Source of the DNA: Plastoroseomonas hellenica
Lineage (GTDB): Bacteria > Pseudomonadota > Alphaproteobacteria > Acetobacterales > Acetobacteraceae
Direction of reading: 5' to 3'
Length of the DNA: 64,000 nucleotides
NCBI RefSeq assembly: GCF_018129085.1
Contig: NZ_JAAGBB010000016.1
Coordinates: forward strand, 83,678 to 147,677
Position numbers and translations under genes: made by a program. Below, piece after piece: positions 61,187 to 64,000 of this stretch. The notes beneath the pieces are model-generated. The model did no database searches. It saw nothing but the letters and a program-made list of their open reading frames with translations, and was not told the DNA's origin. Position 1 is the stretch's first letter. Each line of letters begins with the position of its first letter.

Positions 61187-62326
61187 TCACCTCTTCGGCA
61201 GGTAGAAGACGCGGCCTTCCATCAGGCGGCGCGCGGTGCGAAAGACGACGGCGCTCTCAGCGTGCCAACTCTCCCCTTCGGGGCGCAGCACGCCGCCGAC
61301 CGAGAGCACGCCGGACGGGTTGCCGACCCTGACCTCCTCGCCCGTGATGCGCCGCGCCAGCAGGTTTGGCAGCGTGCCCGGCACCCGCGTCGCGACGCCG
61401 TGGCACATGGCGGCGGTCAGCGGGATGGCGCGATGCGCGCGCTCCATCGAGATCACCCGGGCGGCAATGTCGAATTCATCCGCGGCGACGCGGGTGCCGT
61501 CGAGTGCTGTGAAGTCGCGCGGCGGCGCCACCATGCCGACCTTCGGCACCGCGAGGCCCGCTTCCCCCTCCGTCGCCGCCATGCCCATGGCGACCGCCGC
61601 CATCCGGCGCAGCCGGTCGAGCGCTGCCATCAGGCCAGGCTTCGCCTCGATCGCATCGGGGCTTTCGGTGCCGTCGCAGCCGAGCGCCTCGGCATCGACC
61701 AGGATCATCGGGTTTGCGGCATCGACCATGGAGACGCGGATGCGGGCACCGTCCAGCACCAACTCCTGCAGCGCCTGGCCGGTCGGTAGCAGCCCGCTGG
61801 TGCGGGTGCCGCCGGGGTTCAGGATATCGACCCGCACCCGCGCGCCGGTGCCGGCGACACCCGCGATGGCAAGGTCGCCGGCGACCGCCGCGCGCCCACC
61901 CACCATCGGGAAGCGCGCATGCATGATCTTCCTCGTGTTGGTCTGATGGATGCGCACGAAGGCCTCACCATCGCGCGGTGCCGCGACCAACCCCTCATCC
62001 ACCGCGAAGGGTCCGACCGCGCCGGAGAGGTTGCCGCAATTCGACCCCCAGTCCACCACCGCCCGGTCCACCGCGACCTGCGCGAAGGTGTAGTCGATAT
62101 CGGCCTCCGGATGCGTCGGCGGGCCGATGATGACCGCCTTCGAGAGCGAGGAGATGCCGCCGCCCATGCCGTCGAGCTGCCGCCCGTACGGGTCGGGGCT
62201 GCCGATGACGGCCAGGAAGACCGCCTCCTGCTCAACCCGGCTCTCCGGCAGATCGCCGGCGTGAAAGAAGACGCCCTTGGATGAGCCGCCGCGCATGAAG
62301 ACGGCGGGGATGGAACGCTGGGTCAT
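61187..62326 (-). CDS. PrpF family isomerase (2-methylaconitate / oxalomesaconate type)
   Basis: The 379-residue protein shows the PrpF signatures FMRGGSSKGVFF, MGGGISSLSKAVII, VDWGSNCGNLSGAVGPFAV with the catalytic cysteine, and HQTNTRKIMHARFP. The C-terminal MCHGVATRVPGTLPNLL and GNPSGVLSV are also typical. The family isomerises tri- and dicarboxylic acids such as 2-methylaconitate or 4-oxalomesaconate, the latter in protocatechuate 4,5-cleavage degradation. No other gene of either pathway is adjacent, so the substrate stays open. It lies between the class II aldolase and the old-yellow-enzyme genes. Confidence 0.9.
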   Translation of the reverse strand: MTQRSIPAVFMRGGSSKGVFFHAGDLPESRVEQEAVFLAVIGSPDPYGRQLDGMGGGISSLSKAVIIGPPTHPEADIDYTFAQVAVDRAVVDWGSNCGNLSGAVGPFAVDEGLVAAPRDGEAFVRIHQTNTRKIMHARFPMVGGRAAVAGDLAIAGVAGTGARVRVDILNPGGTRTSGLLPTGQALQELVLDGARIRVSMVDAANPMILVDAEALGCDGTESPDAIEAKPGLMAALDRLRRMAAVAMGMAATEGEAGLAVPKVGMVAPPRDFTALDGTRVAADEFDIAARVISMERAHRAIPLTAAMCHGVATRVPGTLPNLLARRITGEEVRVGNPSGVLSVGGVLRPEGESWHAESAVVFRTARRLMEGRVFYLPKR

Positions 62327-62357
62327 GGTGGTCTCCCCGATCCTGGTGGGATGGACC

Positions 62358-62494
62358 CCGGGGGAATGAATTCCCCCGGACCCCCTTCTTTTATTTTTGG
62401 TGACTTAGGCTGGTCAGCACGACCGCATGGCCCGATCCGGCAGTGCAAGTGATAAAAATCAAAGATGGGGGTCTGGGGGAATTCATTCCCCCAG
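62358..62494. repeat. 137-bp element with 41-bp terminal inverted arms
   Basis: The arms 62358-62398 and 62454-62494 are near-perfect inverted copies of each other enclosing 55 bp. Each arm contains its own palindrome (CCGGGGGAAT-GA-ATTCCCCCGG and CTGGGGGAAT-TC-ATTCCCCCAG) plus a block that is C-rich then T-rich in the left arm (ACCCCCTTCTTTTATTTTT) and matches its complement at 17 of 19 positions in the right. It occupies most of the 175-nt gap between the class II aldolase and prpF genes. It shares no sequence with the MITE family. It could be a terminator pair or a mobile hairpin. Confidence 0.75.
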
Positions 62495-62501
62495 CCTTAC
62501 G

Positions 62502-63278
62502 TCATTCACGCCAACTGCTATCCGTCCGGTCGAGCTTCCGCATCAGGGCTGGCCATTCGAGCTTGCCGAAAGGACGGCGCGTCGTCGGCTTGTAGAGGTG
62601 GTTGGTGTGTTCGATGACGTCCTGCGGCGGCAGGATCACCTTGGTATTCGCCGCCATCGCCAGCACCTGCGCCTTGCAGGCGAGTTCGGCGCGATAGATG
62701 TTCGAGAAGGCTTCCGGCACCGACGGCCCGCAGACCAGCAGGCCATGATTGCGCAGCACCATCAGGTCGGCGTCGCCGAGGTTCTTCACCAGTTCCTCCT
62801 GCTCCTTCAGGTCCACCACCACGCCGCGGAAGTCGTGGTAGGCGATCTTGGAGAAGCGCATCGCGGTCTGGGTCATCGGCAGGAAGCCGCATTCCATCGC
62901 GGAAACCGCCATGCCGACCGGCGTGTGCGTGTGGATCACGCAATCGGCGTCGTGCCGATGCCGGTGGATCGCCGAATGGATCACGAAGCCGGCGCGGTTC
63001 ACGCCGTAGTCGAAATCCGGCTTCCAGACGATGTTGCCGTCGAGGTCGATCTTCACCAGCGACGACGCGGTGATCTCCTCGTAGAGCAGGCCATAGGCGT
63101 TGATCAGGAACTGGTTGTCGGTGCCGGGAACGCGGACCGAGATATGGTTCGCGATCATGTCGGTCATGTCCCAGAGCGCCACCAGCCGATAGCAGGCGGC
63201 GAGATCGAGCCGCGCCCGCCACTCATCCGGGCTCACCTCGTCCTTGATCGATCGGATGCCCAGTTGGTCGTTCGACAT
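62502..63278 (-). CDS. Class II aldolase/adducin family protein
   Basis: The 258-residue protein has the class II aldolase core: ANHISVRVPGTDNQFLINAYGLLYEEI, the zinc-binding VIHTHTPVGMAVSAM, and the third zinc His in LRNHGLLVCGPSV. The catalytic acid is probably in YHDFRG-adjacent sequence. Family members cleave or decarboxylate phosphorylated sugars or hydroxy acids, and adducin-like members without a clear sugar substrate are common in organic-acid clusters. It precedes prpF in the same direction. The ATG at 63278 follows a TAGGAGCG ribosome-binding site. Confidence 0.9.
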   Translation of the reverse strand: MSNDQLGIRSIKDEVSPDEWRARLDLAACYRLVALWDMTDMIANHISVRVPGTDNQFLINAYGLLYEEITASSLVKIDLDGNIVWKPDFDYGVNRAGFVIHSAIHRHRHDADCVIHTHTPVGMAVSAMECGFLPMTQTAMRFSKIAYHDFRGVVVDLKEQEELVKNLGDADLMVLRNHGLLVCGPSVPEAFSNIYRAELACKAQVLAMAANTKVILPPQDVIEHTNHLYKPTTRRPFGKLEWPALMRKLDRTDSSWRE

Positions 63279-63292
63279 GGTCCGCTCCTAGA

Positions 63293-63391
63293 GCGTGATC
63301 GCCTGAGGTGGAATCACCGAAAGGCGTGAATCACGCGATCCAACAAAATGGCTGGGCATGATCGCTTCAGCTTGAAGGGATCATGCCCAGC
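63293..63391. repeat. Two adjacent intergenic hairpins
   Basis: Hairpin one (63293-63336) has outer arms GCGTGAT/ATCACGC and an inner GGTG-GAAT-CACC. Hairpin two (63351-63391) is a 41-nt stem-loop with 13-bp perfect arms GCTGGGCATGATC/GATCATGCCCAGC and a nested CTTCA/TGAAG. They fill the gap between the edge gene's stop and the aldolase start. The GAGCGTGATCGC-type sequence resembles palindromic intergenic repeats frequent in alphaproteobacteria. Confidence 0.75.
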
Positions 63392-63431
63392 ACACTGCTT
63401 GGGAGTTTTGGACCAGCCGCACGGGCGAGCG

Positions 63432-64000
63432 TCAAGCGGCGCCGGGCGCGGTTTCCCAGGCGAGGCCGGCGAGCGTCACGATCCGCTGGCCACGCCCCGT
63501 CTCGCGCGAGACGATCAGCCCCTGCGCCTCGATAAAGCCGAGCACCCGCCGGGCGCGGGCGGCCGATGCGCTGCCATAGGCGCGGGCGATCGCCGCGTCC
63601 TCCGGGCAGGGCGCACCGTCGCGGGCAGCGCGGGCGAGCAGCAGGAAGACGCCCTGCATGTCCTCGGGCAGTGTCGCAGCGCGGGCGGCGGCCTGCCGCC
63701 AGCCATCATCCGTCTCCGCCTCGGCGCCGATGCCGGCGCGTGCCAGCGCCAGCAGCCGGCGGAACTCGGGCAGCGCGGGCGGCGTGCCGCCGACCTCGTG
63801 GATCCGGAGGCGCACCAGGAAATCCTGATAGAGCACGCCGGGCGCCCGGAAAGCGGCATCCTCGGCGCGCAGGATATCGGCCAGGATCTCCGCCATGCGG
63901 GCGCGGCGCCCCGCCTGTTCCTCCGGGCTCGGCGCCGGCTCGGGGGCCGCGGCGGCGGGACGCGCGGCGGCCAGGTCGGCCAGGATGTCGCGCGGCGGCG
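63432..64000 (-). CDS. Unrecognised protein, C-terminal part, continues beyond the window
   Basis: The frame is open from the stop at 63432 to the end of the window, so the gene start is outside. An ATG at 63896 could begin a 154-residue protein, but upstream codons (DILADLAAARPAAAAPEPAP...) echo the sequence just after that ATG (EILADILRAEDAAF). This points to a longer protein with a Pro/Ala linker. The last 50 residues (AIARAYGSASAARARRVLGFIEAQGLIVSRETGRGQRIVTLAGL) look like a winged helix with a beta-hairpin wing, so DNA binding is plausible. No family is recognised. Confidence 0.6.
   Translation of the reverse strand, partial: PPRDILADLAAARPAAAAPEPAPSPEEQAGRRARMAEILADILRAEDAAFRAPGVLYQDFLVRLRIHEVGGTPPALPEFRRLLALARAGIGAEAETDDGWRQAAARAATLPEDMQGVFLLLARAARDGAPCPEDAAIARAYGSASAARARRVLGFIEAQGLIVSRETGRGQRIVTLAGLAWETAPGAA

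Overview
The window is very GC-rich chromosomal DNA from an alphaproteobacterium, most likely an Acetobacteraceae member of the Roseomonas type. Three things point there: the housekeeping order pyrC-plsY-dprA-topA-rnr-S41 peptidase-rpmG next to pleD, a SAM-II riboswitch in front of metZ, and five scattered orphan TctC/Bug periplasmic binding proteins. Genus-level placement is inference. No rRNA, CRISPR array, phage or transposase gene is visible.

Layout. 1-10512 is a rightward housekeeping block: the end of a membrane protein, a dihydroorotase-like protein lacking two metal ligands, plsY, dprA, topA, rnr, an S41 protease and rpmG. 10714-20765 holds a PleD-type diguanylate cyclase, an SDR enzyme, serine-glyoxylate aminotransferase divergent from a large FAD/Fe-S dehydrogenase, a DUF924 protein, a lipase, a DUF1194 protein and an epoxide-hydrolase-like enzyme. 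20804-28182 is catabolic accessory DNA: a GntR-led operon (a collapsed FAH gene remnant, an extradiol dioxygenase, a TctC), an amidohydrolase, an enolase-superfamily enzyme and two more TctC proteins. 28231-31102 has tRNA-Gly(CCC), the riboswitch with metZ, apaG and folE. 31099-38015 is a leftward series (small YAPPP-repeat protein, TctC, enoyl-CoA hydratase, MmgE/PrpD, metallo-hydrolase, histidine phosphatase, MocR regulator). 38220-49232 has another TctC, an MFS transporter, an aldehyde dehydrogenase, DedA, a SUV3-like helicase, an ABC-F ATPase, NAD kinase and a nitrilase-family amidase. 49611-64000 has a chemoreceptor, a long TPR protein, nrdA, a DUF445 protein, a zinc/manganese ABC transporter (small membrane ORF, znuC, znuB), VOC and old-yellow-enzyme proteins, a PrpF isomerase, a class II aldolase and an unrecognised edge-truncated gene.

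The most striking feature is a family of six 161-164 bp inverted-repeat elements spread over the window. Each starts GAG and ends CTC (one end altered), folds on itself from end to end, and is flanked by TNA-like triplets. In four copies the flanking triplet is exactly the stop codon of the upstream gene. I read them as non-autonomous elements (MITEs) of IS5/IS1031 type, whose TNA target lets them enter operons at stop codons without damaging the upstream gene. The terminal arms differ in sequence between copies but stay complementary within each copy. Other non-coding structure includes a hairpin cluster with a perfect 25-bp-arm palindrome at 40382-40585, a 137-bp element with 41-bp inverted arms at 62358-62494, and paired hairpins at 63293-63391.
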